From Copromyces sp. CBS 386.78 (lineage: Eukaryota > Ascomycota > Sordariomycetes > Sordariales > Sordariaceae), in assembly GCA_030685235.1 (NCBI GenBank), contig MU839152.1, positions 62,001 to 126,000 of the forward strand: 64,000 nucleotides of DNA. The letters are read 5' to 3'. Positions within the stretch are counted from its first letter, which is position 1, and every line of letters begins with the position of its first letter. This document shows, one piece after another, positions 1 through 12,000 of this stretch. The notes beneath the pieces are model-generated. The model was not told the origin of the DNA. It ran no database searches and saw only the letters and a program-made list of their open reading frames with translations. The translations under genes and the position numbers were made by a program.

Positions 1-2639
1 AACTAAAGTTTAGTTTTTTATTAATGTAATAAGTAGCCTATTCCTCTTTTACAATTATATATATATCTTTTAGGTACGTAATAATTGCCTCTTACTATAA
101 AAAATAATTATAAAGTCTCTCTTATATAGTATTAAAGTCGTTAATTATATATACATAATATATATACTTCCAAAGGGTATAAAGGTTAGACTGAAAGTAT
201 TCTACAGTATCTAATAGTGGTTCTAAATAATCTATACTGTTAATTAGACAGTTAAAACTGTTAACCACTTCTTAATCTTTATCGTTAAAATTTTTTAAAC
301 TTGTTATATTATTAGGTTACGTTAGTATAAGCTGGGCTAATATTAATACTGAAATTTTTTGCTATATTTATACTTATATTACAGCGGTATAAGTATTAGT
401 AACCTAGGCGGCGACCTTTCTATCCTATTTGCGTTTAATATTTAATATTACGTTCTTATTAACGTAAAAAATGTAAAGCTAGGATTTTATTTAGAAATAA
501 ACCCGTTTAATAGCTAATTTTATTGCTATATTGTAATCTATAATAGTAATTCGTAGTTTCTTAGCGGCGATAGCTTTATAATAAGTGTTAACTTAATTTA
601 TAAGCTAATTAAAACCCTTCTATCGCTCGTTATTAACTAGCCTAAAACCGTAATTAAAAGTATAGCCAACCCCTATTATATCAATAATTTAAAAGAAGGC
701 TAGGCCTTTATTATTAATTTTATACGTATTATTATATATTTTGACCTAAGGATTTTCCTTCTATATTTATTCTCTCTAAAGATTATTCTAAAAGAGGGCG
801 GTTAGTTTTATTTTAGTTAGATCTTATTAATTAACTATAAAGTAGACCCTCCTTTTTATAAGTAGTTTTATAGTGAGTTAGAAAGGGTTATACCTAATTT
901 ATACCTCCTTCTTAAATTTATAACGAAGGTTAATAAATTGCCGTACTATAAATTGCCCTTTAAACTTTAAGAACCTCTTTTCTAATTCGATTGTAATTTT
1001 ACAGTTGGGTATATTAGGTCGGTTAATATAAGTAGCAATAAATGCTTTGTATTAAAATTTAAATACCGAATAAATAAGTAGTTTTTTATTAGGCGGATAA
1101 TTATAAAATTCGTAACCTTTACGCAATTTAAAAATCCACTGTCTATTATTATATTTTAATACTTTAATATATTCCTATTAAGAGTATCCCTATTTAGTAA
1201 TTAAAATTAACCGATTGTAATTTTCTACTTTATAGTAAAGAGGATTAATAATATAGAGTAGTTCGAGTTTCGTATAAATACCTTCTTAGTAATTATAAGT
1301 ACGACCCTTTATTATATTATATCTAAACTCTTAAGCCTACCGCCTAATAGCCGCTACGAAATTATTGAGAGTATTGTATTAAGTATTAAAAATAGGGTAG
1401 TTGCTATACTCGTAATATTAAGGGGTAGGGGTTTCTTCTTTATCGTCGTTATTATTATTATTGATTTTTATAGGTTGCGCTAAAGTGGGGTCGGTAAAAT
1501 CGATTACCCTTATTTAATTAGGGTATACGCTATTATAATTGCGTATACCCGTTGGTTGGGTTATTATATCGGCTATTTACATTACAATTAGTTAGGGAAA
1601 TATATAGAAAAAGTGACGGATTATTTCTTATTATTGATAAATGCTAGCGCTTTATTTACTTAGTAATATTTTGTAATGCGTAATGTAGTGGATTGATTTC
1701 GTAGATGGGGGTGATGATATAAGAGGTTTGGTAGAGGAAGCGATACGATTGCTAAGTTTAGTTTGGATTATTAGGTTGGTTAGTACAATATAAAATCTAG
1801 TATGTGTAGGGGTTTGAATATATAATGGGCTATAATTTAGGGGTTTGGCGGGCGTGGTATGGTTTGCTGACGCTAAGAATAGGATTGTAGAGATTTAGAA
1901 TAGATACGAGCGATTTAATTAGTTTAAAAATTTTGGGGTGTATTAGCGCGCGGGAAGGGTAGGGAGTGGGTGGGGTTACAGTCTCTGAAGACTTTCTCTA
2001 TAGTCCGAAAAGACTTTCTCATAATTTATAGACGTTTTATTGTACTAAGTACCGCGAAAATAAATTTATTTCGGATTTCCGTTTTAATACTATTAATACT
2101 TCTTATAAAATTTATATTTTGTGTACTAGGACTTTTAGGGACGTACGTATAAAGTAGCGCGCCGAACGAATTAAATATTAAGAAGCCTATACGGAAGCAA
2201 TTTATACTACTACTATATAAGGTTTATTACTATTTTAAATTATAAATATAAGAGGTTTGCGGCTAGCGGAACCCAATGTTTAAATTCCTATAAGTAAGGT
2301 ATAAATAATATTATATTATAATATAGGGCTTATAAATATAGAATATAAATATTATAATACAAAATATTAAATAGATAAATACTTTATAATACGTACGCTT
2401 CCCTATTCCTATATTATATTATACTAAATTAATTTTAGGGCTCTTCTACTAGTAACTTTAAATTTAATAATTATTATATATAAGGTAATATTATTCTAGA
2501 ACGATAGAATACGTTGCTAAATTTCTTACGTTCGTTATTTAAAGGTAATAATTAGTAGGTACGAAACTTCTAGGAAAAATTGCGGTAGTATAATTATGTA
2601 TTTATTTTTACATCTATATAAATTATATAAAAGGTATTT
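1..2639. other. RIP-mutated AT-rich relic DNA, family unidentified
   Basis: The stretch is very AT-rich, with stop codons in all frames and TpA replacing CpA/TpG, as expected from repeat-induced point mutation of old repeats. I could not read a recognisable transposase, reverse transcriptase or other domain in it on either strand. From about 1,670 to 1,980 the top strand is rich in G but almost lacks C, so only one strand appears to have been mutated there. At 1,981-2,020 there is a sequence resembling the end of the small inverted-repeat elements found further right. The last few hundred bases probably belong to the 5' part of the Helitron, but the element's 5' terminus was not located. Confidence 0.6.
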
Positions 2640-3335
2640 AATAAGGGCCGTAGTAATTTTCTAAACTTCTAAATATATAGCGCTTTATACTACTTTTAAA
2701 GTTTGTTAAAGGCGTAACCGGGCGTACTCCTTAAATACATTCAATTATATATTTACAACCCCTAATTAGAATAAAATACGTAAGGTTAAATTGCGTACCG
2801 CCTTTATACTTTTACGGACTTAGATTTAGAATTCGTTAAAGACTTTACAACCTTTATATATTATTATAACCGTTTCGTAAGGGTATATAATACTATAAAA
2901 GAACGTTTAGAAGCTATAAATAGTAATAATACCTAAATTAAATTTACAATATAAATATATTTACAATTAATTATATAGTAAAATATTAATTAGAAGCGCG
3001 AATACCTTCCTACTATAAACGAGGTAACTATTATTATACCCGATCTACTTAACGAATAGGATAGGATAAAGGAAAATAGTACATTTAATTCTTATTATTT
3101 TATAATTATAAACTTCTATAGTATACGAAACTTCTATAAAATCTTTATTTTTTACCTTACGTACTTCCTTCTTATATATCCTTTTATATTTCCGAAAGGG
3201 GATTATAATTATTATTAAAATTTAAAGAAGAGTAACGAAAATATATAAAAAAATGACCATATTAAGTAGAACGAGTAGTATTAATACTATTTATTCCCGC
3301 GCAAAAGTTAGGAAAATATGCTTTTTCTATATAAA
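2640..3335 (+). mobile_element. Helitron relic, left part (RIP-mutated)
   Basis: A plus-strand reading, interrupted by RIP stops, gives peptides typical of the Helitron Rep/helicase N-terminal region: a segment around DLDLEFVKDF, then VRVYNTIKERLEA near 2,870-2,920, then NEVATIIPDLLNE near 3,015-3,060, then a ..LLYF(P)(K/R)GD-like stretch near 3,180-3,205. The reading runs into the left LTR of Gypsy A at 3,336 and resumes in phase after the right target duplication at 19,487. This is a dead fragment of a rolling-circle transposon protein. The 5' terminus (expected TC) was not identified. The family assignment rests mainly on the much clearer right part. Confidence 0.72.
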
Positions 3336-3527
3336 TGTTACGATGCCGACTAGAGAGGACTTGGAGAAGACGTAATATTGTACAAAAAGGAGAAGATTAG
3401 AAGAGAGTAGCGAAGATTCTGCTCCTAGACTATATATATGGACCGAGTGGAGATACGGCTGGAGAACTGCCGGGTTGTAGTACCGGAACGCTAGAGGTGC
3501 GAGACTATGCTATATAGTACCGTGATA
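3336..3527 (-). repeat. Gypsy A 3' LTR (left copy)
   Basis: This 192-bp long terminal repeat is nearly collinear with 19,290-19,481. It starts TGTTACGATGCC and ends GTACCGTGATA, forming the short inverted termini expected of an LTR. Flanking ATAAA at 3,331-3,335 is one half of the target-site duplication. This copy carries fewer C-to-T changes than the right copy. For example, it keeps TGCTCC where the right copy has TACTCT. Confidence 0.9.
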
Positions 3528-6260
3528 GTACTTCCGGCTTTAAAATGTAATTGACTTTAATTGTAGATAAGATAAGTGTACCGTATATCCTAAGTTCTTG
3601 AGCCGTGGTCGCGGTGCTAAGCCTTAGTACTAAGCCTTGGTGCTAAGTCCTGGTGCGGCCTGTGCGTTGCCTGCTGTGGTGGTGGTTGCGGTAATGTAAT
3701 AATTAGTAAAACGGCGCTGCGCTAGTTCCAATTCGGAAATAGTAATATAGGGATTGTGCCCTACGTATTCCTTCTATTTCCTCCCTTACGCTTTCCTTCT
3801 TTCGCTCCTTTCTTCCTTCCCTTAATAATAATAATTTTATTTATTATTCAATCCTTTGTATAATTAGTATAATATTAATAATCTTTTCCCGTTTTTTTTA
3901 CGTATCGGGAGTATTTTTTTATCGTTATTCTAGTCCTAATAATTTAAATAATCCCTTCGTACGAAACGCCGCCAAGATATTTCGTATTTATATTGATATT
4001 AATGAAGAGGTTTAAGCGATTTTCGCGAAGGGTTTTAAGTATATATTTTATATTCATTATAATATAAAGTATATTACTGTTTAGATCCGCTGTTTTATAC
4101 CCTTAGGTAAAAAGAAGAAATATATAAGATATTATAAGTTAAAGGATAATTGCGAGGATATAAATTATTAATAAGGAATTTCCTAAATTTATTTAATATT
4201 TTATTAATATAATTAGGCTATTATATTTATAATTGGCGACGCCGCCGATGCTAAAATTCTAGTTGTTTAGGCTTCGATTTTTTAAGAGAGGGAAGAGGAT
4301 AAATATTTGTAAGCGGAGGAGATTTAGGCGTTTATTACTATTGAAATAAAGAAGTTCCTTAAGAATTTTATTATTATAGAGGAGGATATCCGAAGTAATT
4401 GTAATTTTATTAGGGTTAAAAAAGTTATTAAAATTATTGTAAATTATAGTATTCTTATTATATAATTATATTAGTATTAAATTAAAGTATTAATATTTAT
4501 TTAGTATATTAATATTAATAAAGTAGTTAATATTTATTATATTATATTATTTACTATTAGCGGGTAGTATTCTATATACGATATAGCCCCGGATTTGCGT
4601 TATTATTGGGCCGAAGATATTATACCCCGTTTAATATCCGGAAATAGCGGGTATAGGAATTAATATTTAATTAAATTTTATTTTTACTTTATTATTAAGG
4701 TTAAAGTATTTTTTTTTTTTAATACTATTAAAAGTATTATTCCCGAATAAGTAGAATATAATATTATATAGACTATATTTAATTATTTCTATTATATTGA
4801 AGTTTAATTATTTTATTTTATTTATAGTATTTAATATATATTGGTTTAAGAATAGTAGCGGGTTAGAGGTGATTGTAAGGGTATTAGTAAATATAGTTAG
4901 GGAAATATAATTATAGTATTAAAGTAGTAGAATTAAAAAAGTAGTAAAGTTGTAGTAATTTATTATTGAATACGTTAATAAGAGGCCTCCTAATTATAAG
5001 AATTATAAAGGCTGTAAATAAAAATTATAAAGAAAAACCGTAAGATAGTTATTAGATTTTAAAAATTAAATTTAATTACTGCGAACGTTTAAAGTAATAT
5101 TATTTTTTATTATATATATTTTATTAATTATATTTATTGGGTATTATTAGGCCGAATTAGTATTGGTAATTAATTGTACGTTTTAGCGAGTAGGTTATTA
5201 TATTATATATTATATTATTCGGGGTTGTTTTAATTAGGTCCTAGGTATTATATTTCTATAATATTTTTATACTAGCGATATTTATTCCTTACGAAGTTAG
5301 GAGTTTAGCTTTTTTGGGTTTTTAGCGTAGAAGTCTTCAATATTGTTAGTATTCTTTTGAAAATTTTTAGTAGGGCGCTAATTAGGACGGTAGGGTTTCG
5401 GTTATTTAATTTTATATTAGAATTAGCCGTTTACATTTTATTTTAAGTTTAAAATACGTTTAAAGTATTATTCCTCTTTATTTAAATTTATAAGTAAAGT
5501 AATTACGTTGCGGGCCCGTTAATTAAAATTATTATTAATAGTATTTTAATTTAGGAATCTTTTTTAATATAAGCGGATAAGAGATATATAAAAAATAGGG
5601 AAAATTTTATACGAAATATTTATTATAATAGTTATAGTACGGCGGTAAATTTTTTTAATAATAAAGGGCTTAGCCTATTTATTTAAGGGTTTAAGGATTG
5701 GCCTATTTTAGTTCTAATATTTAATATTAATTTAAATTTTATTATTAATAGTATAGCGAGGCGTATCCGATTTATAAGCGTTGGCATATTATTAGTAATA
5801 TTTTTAGATTTCTTTTATAAAGAGGCGAATTTTTATAGTAATTTAATTGATTTATTCTTTAATATTTTATACGTCGAATAATTCTTAATGTTATATTAGT
5901 AATATAGGGCCGTTCTATTAGGGAAGAGGTTTAATACTTATTTTGGGGTATTATTTATAGTTAATAAAAAATAGGGATAGGTTAATAATTTTAGAGAGTA
6001 ATTATTAGCGGCGAATTTAGTAAGGGGAAGTTAATATAGTTAGTCGTTTTAATAGAAAGAGTAGAAGGTTTAGAAGTATTATTCGATGTAGGCGTTAATA
6101 ATTTCGGTTTAGCTATTGGTTTTAGGGTAGGCGGAGGAGGAGAATTTTTATTTAATTTTAAAGAAATAGTAGAATTTTTATTAAAAAGCAGTAATAAATT
6201 GGGAGCTTCGGTTGGAAATAATAGAGTCTAACGTATTATAAAAATAGTAGACTTTATAAA
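3528..6260. other. 3' part of Gypsy A, unassigned relic sequence
   Basis: This part of Gypsy A lies beyond the readable integrase core, towards the 3' LTR. At about 2.7 kb it is longer than a typical integrase C-terminus plus chromodomain would need. RIP stops break every frame and I recognised no domain with confidence. No clear polypurine tract adjoins the LTR at 3,528. A run of small purine-rich blocks around 4,300-5,050 on the plus strand looks peptide-like, but I could not assign it. An additional old insertion is possible. Confidence 0.5.
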
Positions 6261-6360
6261 GGAAAGTTGTAGCCGTTTTTTATGTAATTAAGTTATGAAT
6301 ATTAATATAATAGTGTATTTTCGTTAATTTATTAATAATAATTATAATATGAGTGTAAGT
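6261..6360 (-). pseudogene. Gypsy A integrase core fragment
   Basis: The minus-strand reading gives a peptide resembling the retroviral-type integrase catalytic core of Ty3/Gypsy elements. A run of isoleucines followed by NKLTKIHYYIN appears where functional elements have a hydrophobic strand, DRLTK and a tyrosine-rich strand. The D-to-N change is what RIP (G to A) would produce. A downstream TAA interrupts the frame. The fragment identifies the pol region of Gypsy A and fixes its minus orientation. It is not functional. Confidence 0.7.
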
Positions 6361-7041
6361 ACGGCTATTTAATTTAATTTTGGGGAGGGGGCTAATAAAA
6401 TTTATAGAAATATCGGACTAATTGTAGAATAGTATTAATAAAAGTTTAAGTAGGTTGGGGGGTATTAATTAAGAGTTTTTTATCCGAATATAGAAGTAAT
6501 AATTTTAAATAAAGGTTATAACGTTTTAAGAGAGGTTAAATTAGTAGTAAAATTATTTTATTAAATTATAGGTTTTAAATTATTTTAAATAGCCGTTTAG
6601 GGCGAAGTTGTAAATGTATTGTAAAATTTGTAATTTGGATTCGGGATAGGGGGGAATAAAAATTCTATTATTAATAAAGATCCGGCCGTTAATTATTTTA
6701 TAATTAATTATAATAGTATTAATAATTTTCTTTAAATATTTTAGGAACGTTTTATAGTCGGGGTTTTAGAAGGCGGTTATAATTACGATTAATTTTAGCG
6801 AAGTAAAGTAAGCGGCGTCGATATAGTTATTAATAGGTAATTTAGCGTTAAGGATAAGGAATTTCGCTAGTATTTTATTAGTAGTATCGAATTTTTTAAT
6901 TTAATTTTCTTTAGGTAAGAAGGTATATATTTAATTAATAATTTAATCGTTATTTAGATTACGTTTATCCGCCGGAGCGTTATTAGGGAGGTAAGAGAAC
7001 GTATTAGGGATAGTAGTATATACCCCCGGATAATAAATAAT

Positions 7042-7398
7042 TATCACGGGGCAAGGCGAACGTTAGGTATCTATAAAGACATTCGTAATTGTACGAGGAA
7101 GAGGAAGCTATCTGGGGGAGCCCTAATAGCCATCTATATACAATAAGCATATAGCTCGTACAATCTAGTCATCCCATAGATCATCCTATAAATCATCCTA
7201 TAGGCTAGTATAATCTATACAGCCTTAGCGACAGGGGTAGGCTAACAACCACAGCCAATTAAATATTAAATATATTTAGCTGTATCTACTATATTAAGTC
7301 TCTATAGCCAATCAGAGCCTACCATTAACCCGGCAACCATTACCGTAGTAAAAGCAACAATATAGGACGGTTAATTAATTACAAATAACCCTATAACA
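7042..7398 (-). repeat. Gypsy B 3' LTR (left copy)
   Basis: A 357-bp LTR, starting TATCACGGGG and ending CCCTATAACA (ancestrally TG...CA). It keeps many CA dinucleotides that are TA in the right copy, whereas several of its A residues correspond to G in the right copy. The two LTRs therefore carry different mutation sets. It contains three tandem copies of a 12-bp unit like ATCATCCTATAG (7,168-7,203). Confidence 0.92.
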
Positions 7399-9148
7399 TT
7401 TCCCTCGCCTAAAATACCCCTAGAGTAAAAATACTTCTCTTTTTAATCTCCTCTATAATACTTATTACTTACCCTTTTATATTATTTTTACTTTCCTTTT
7501 TAGGCCGTTACTTTACTCTCTTAATAATATAGTAATCGTTATACTATTAGTATTATACTTATTTTTCCCGGCGGCTAATCCGTCTTAACGGCTTTCTCTA
7601 AAACCTTCTTAATTCTATAACGACGTTTCTCGTCCGCGATCTATTGTAGTAATACTAGTGTATTTAAATTATTATCGTAAAACTTTTTAAAATCGTCGAT
7701 ATAATACTCTACATCCTTCTATAATTATTAAATAAGATTATAAAGGCTTCTCCAAATTACTTAATACTCTTATCTATTATTTTCTATATTAAAATAGTAA
7801 TCGTTATAATTTTATAGAATTATTCAACTATATTTTTAACGTTATCTATTCGTTTTATAATCCGCCTATTATTTACTCGGATATTTTAAATTTTATCTTA
7901 CCCGGGGATCCTTTAATAATTCCAAAATTTTATTATACTAATATAGAAAGTACGGCTATACTTTATATTAATAAGGAACTTTAGCGTAATATAATAGTTA
8001 TTTACTTTTATAATTTTAAAAAGCCCTTCCTATAATAGCGTAAACTTAATTTATAAGCGGCCCGATACGAAGTTAATTATATTAAATAAAATTTTATTAC
8101 CGATATAATATTTCGGCGTATTAGACTATTTTTCGTTAATAATATCTTCGTACTATATTTAATTACTTTTAATTATAGTAGTAATTTTATCCAATATTAT
8201 ATTAAATTAGTCGGCGATTTCGTTAATTTTAAAATATTCCGCCTATTACATTTTAAAAAGCCCTAATAAATATAATTAGGCGGGCTCGACTCCTATCCAA
8301 AAATTAAAATTATAATTTATAAAAAAAGGAAATACGCCGGTACTATTTAAATATATATTATTACCTACGAATTTTATTAAGAGTAATTAATCGACTTAAT
8401 TATCTTAAACCTAATTAATATAAATACAAAAGAAACGTTCTAATTTAATATTAATACGTTCAATCTAATTATTAATTTCTTTATAGAAAACCGATAATAA
8501 TTTTAGGGTAATTCCTAACCTTTTAAATAAAGCCTTTTAAAATTATAAAATAAATTAAATATTATAATTGGAAACAATAGTATCTAGTAGGCTATAAAAG
8601 GCGTAAATTTTTTCAATAAATTAATTAACGAACTCCTCTATAATTAATATTTCGATTAAGATATAATACTTTATTTTTATTAAGTAGTCTACTACTATAG
8701 TAATATATTTATATTTTCGGCCTCTCCGGACGTAAAATATTATAGGGGTAATATAATTAATAGCAATATCCTTCTATAGGGCGAAGGGTACTAATAGAGG
8801 TTTTAAAAGCCTTACTAATATACGTCGTAACGGCTTCGTCTTTATATATTAGAAGTAAACTTTATAATAAATTTTAATAGCTTTATTTATACTTAATTAA
8901 TAAAATAAACGATTAAAGGTAATAAACGTTTTATTCCGGCCTTAGTAGCCTACTAATATAGGTTTGTAATACTTTCGTATAAAATACAACTATAGTATAA
9001 TATTTTCTAAGTCGATTATAAGTACTAAATATTAGTATACTTTACTATTAATTATATAGTATTCTGTAAAAGCTATTTTTCTTATACTTTTCTTTAATAT
9101 TTTAGGCTATATTTAACGGTTTTCGTTTATAAGGGCGGTTATTAAATT

Positions 9149-10060
9149 TTAATAAAAGATTAAATTATCATAATTAATATCGATTAATTTATTTATAAAT
9201 AATTCTTCTAAGTTAAATTTATAAGCGTAAATATAATTTACGAAAATAGAAGGGTCGAAAAGCGCTTTATAGCGGACTTTTAACCGGTCGTCGTTTATAT
9301 CCTTCGGTATATCCTCTAATTTCCTATTCAAAGTATTAGGACGGACTTAAAAAGTACCCGGCCTATATTTAATAATAAAATTAAATTTAAATAGGAAATT
9401 AAATTACTATATATACTATAATATAAATTTCTTATTCTCCGTAAAAATTTATAAGCCTTTATAGTCGATTAAAATTTCAAATAGTTTTTAAGCGCCCTAT
9501 AATTCTAGTCCCTATTCTTCTAAAGTTTTAATAATTATAAGCAATTCCTTATTATAAATATTATAATTATATTCTATAGCGGAATATTTTTATAAAAAAT
9601 ATAGGATTAAGCGTAAAATATTTTCGTCGTCGTACTAAAATAATATACTACCTATAGCCCAATTAAAAATATTAGTTTCAATTACGGTTAAACAGGACTA
9701 ATTATAAATTCGAAGGACAGGACTTATAATAATTTTTTTTTTCAATTCTTTAAAAACTCTTTAATAATTTTCTATTTAATACTATTCAATTAATTTCTTC
9801 GTAAAATTATATAGCGGAATAATTATAATCGAAAAGTACTAAATAAAACGCTAGTAGAAATTTATAAATCCTAAGAACCTTTAAAGCTAGCGTTTTAATT
9901 ACGGGGCTTCCTATTTAATAATAATTTTTACCTTCGCAAAATCTATTTCTATACCCCCTAGTATAATAAAAAGGCTTAAATATTTTATATAGGTAATATT
10001 GAATTCGTATTTATTAATATTTAATTAAAAGTTAACGTTAATTATTCTTCTAAGGATTTC
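9149..10060 (-). pseudogene. Gypsy B pol, region downstream of reverse transcriptase (RNase H side)
   Basis: This lies to the left of (downstream of, on the minus strand) the reverse-transcriptase motifs, where RNase H normally follows. One stop-free stretch of 60 codons (9,149-9,331) survives but carries no diagnostic residues. I infer the assignment from position and element orientation, not from a visible catalytic motif. Confidence 0.45.
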
Positions 10061-10290
10061 GTCTATATAAACGGTATACTCCTCTACGTTTTCAGAATAA
10101 ACGAAAATATCATTTAAATATACTATTATATAAATATCCAAAATATTATATAGTACGTTATTAATATAATTCTAAAATATACCGGGTATACTTTAGAGGC
10201 CGAAAGGAAAGATTAATAATTTATAGAAACCGAAACGTATAATAAAAATAATTAATTATTCGTAGCCTTCCTAAATACAGATTTAATTAA
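10061..10290 (-). pseudogene. Gypsy B reverse transcriptase core, RIP-damaged
   Basis: The minus strand reads, with RIP stops, a peptide like FGFYKLLIFPFGL at about 10,200-10,240. This corresponds to the Ty3/Gypsy block normally ending in MPFGL.NAP. After a short gap comes VYLNDIFVYSENVE at about 10,085-10,126, the catalytic YLDD block with its first Asp changed to Asn, as a G-to-A mutation would produce. Order and spacing of the two blocks match Ty3/Gypsy reverse transcriptases. The catalytic change and several stops make it inactive. Confidence 0.85.
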
Positions 10291-11589
10291 AAGTAGCGAT
10301 AATATCCAATTTAATAAAGACTTTAACGCAATAAATAATATTAAAGATTTCCTTAATTAATAGAAGCGGGTACTATATTTTAAATATAATATTATTAATA
10401 CTATAATAGTCAATACAAATACGAATACCCCCGCTAAATTGATTTATAAAGAATAAGGGTAAATTTGCTTAGGACTAGGAAGGTTTAATAAAACCGTTTT
10501 CTAACTAACTGTTAATCTATTTCTTAATAATAATTATTTCTATAAGTAAAACCGGTCGGCAACGGACGTTCGGCGGCTTTTCTCCTAATATAAATTCGAT
10601 TTTATAGTCGTATATTCGATAAGGCGGAAATTTATTCGCTTTCTTAGTATAGAAAGCGTTAATCCTTTTTTAATATTTATGTAAAAGTTTAAATTTAATT
10701 TCCTCATCGGTTTTTGGAAGTTAATTAATTTTTTTATAGAATATTAGTACGTTTTCCTCTATAATCTTTATAATAATAACCTCGTATATAGGCGCGTTTA
10801 TATTTAAATCGCCTATAAGAATAGCGGTTCGGGCAATTTTAATAGCTATTAATTCTTTTTAATTTATATTCCCTACGTACGCATCGATAAATTCGTAGAA
10901 GCGCCTTAAAAAGCGGTCCTTATACTATTTACTTTTATTATTTATAATATCCTAGGCTATTTCTTCAATAAAGTCGTTATAAATACTAATTTCGTAGAAG
11001 GTAGCCAATTGGTAGATCTCTATATAATTTATAAAATAGGACTATAAATCGTACGTTTCGTATAGGAAATTAAAGGCGGCCGCGTTAATATTATATATAT
11101 TTTAGGCGTTAATCTATCCTTCGATTATTCTAAACCGCTTTATAATTAAATAAATAGTACCGGGGGAATTCTTTACGCCTTTTACCTTTCTATAAAGTGG
11201 CGCGAATATAAAAGGTTCTACTACCCATCCTAATACGTTATAGTCTAGCAAGGCTACGTTTTTAGTAAATCCTTTAATAGGAAGTTTAAAATAGTATAAA
11301 AGGAGGTCGCGGCGGTATAATTACGCCCCCTATTTTAAGCAAAAATTCTCGTTAGTTTTGTAAAATTTATAAAAGTTATAGGCCTTACTTCTAGAACGGC
11401 TTTCGTAAAGTTCGTAGGGGGGCAGGGCGGAAATAGAATCGTCCTCTAATAATAATTCTAATATTTAAATATCGCTGTACTCCAATCTGTTATAGGGGAT
11501 ATAGTTCTAAAACTGTAATAGCCCTAATATATTCTAATAAAACTCCTATTAATATAGGAGCGGCACAAAATTAGAATCGGCCTTTAATA

Positions 11590-12000
11590 ATAATTCTAAA
11601 TTTTAGTAATAGTAATCTACCCTACCGATAGTCTTATCGATATTCCTATCGGTAATTTCGGGGTAGTATTCTAAATTCTAAAATTCTTTTAAATTTTAAT
11701 AATAATAATTTATTTTACCGGTAGTCCTATTAATATTCTTATTGGTAGTCTTAAAATAGTATTCTAAATTCTAAAAAAATTTTAAGTTCTAGTAAAGCGG
11801 TAATTAATCCTTTAAAATCTAATATTCTATTGGACTCTAGCGAGGTAGTAGCTTTAGCGGCTAAATATCGCTATATATAAATCCTTTTATAGGGATTAGG
11901 TATTAATCTCCTAAAATTTAATATTTTAATAAATTTTAATAAGGTAGTAGTTTTGGCGGCTAAATATTGCCGCGTATAAATCCTTCTGTAGGGATTAAAA
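11590..12000 (-). repeat. Diverged tandem duplications in the Gypsy B coding relic
   Basis: Two repeats stand side by side. The first is a unit of about 100 bp (11,590-11,690 and 11,695-11,790), sharing a block around TAGTATTCTAAATTCTAAA and a preceding CCGATAG/CCGGTAG block. The second is a unit of about 60 bp (11,848-11,907 and 11,938-11,997), sharing GTAGTAG..TT..GCGGCTAAATAT. On the minus strand the first unit reads as a charged repeat peptide (..EYYPEITDRNIDKTIGRV..). The differences between copies are mostly C/T and G/A, as expected from RIP. The repeats lie upstream of the reverse transcriptase, in the gag-pol side of the element. Confidence 0.65.

Noticed and set aside
1970..2152. 60-codon hydrophobic open frame
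   Set aside because: It lies in RIPped DNA across a TIR-like end and does not start at ATG in a plausible context. The hydrophobicity follows from AT-rich codons.
7168..7203. Three 12-bp tandem units considered as a CRISPR-like or minisatellite array
   Set aside because: It is a short internal repeat within an LTR, present in both LTR copies, with no spacers.
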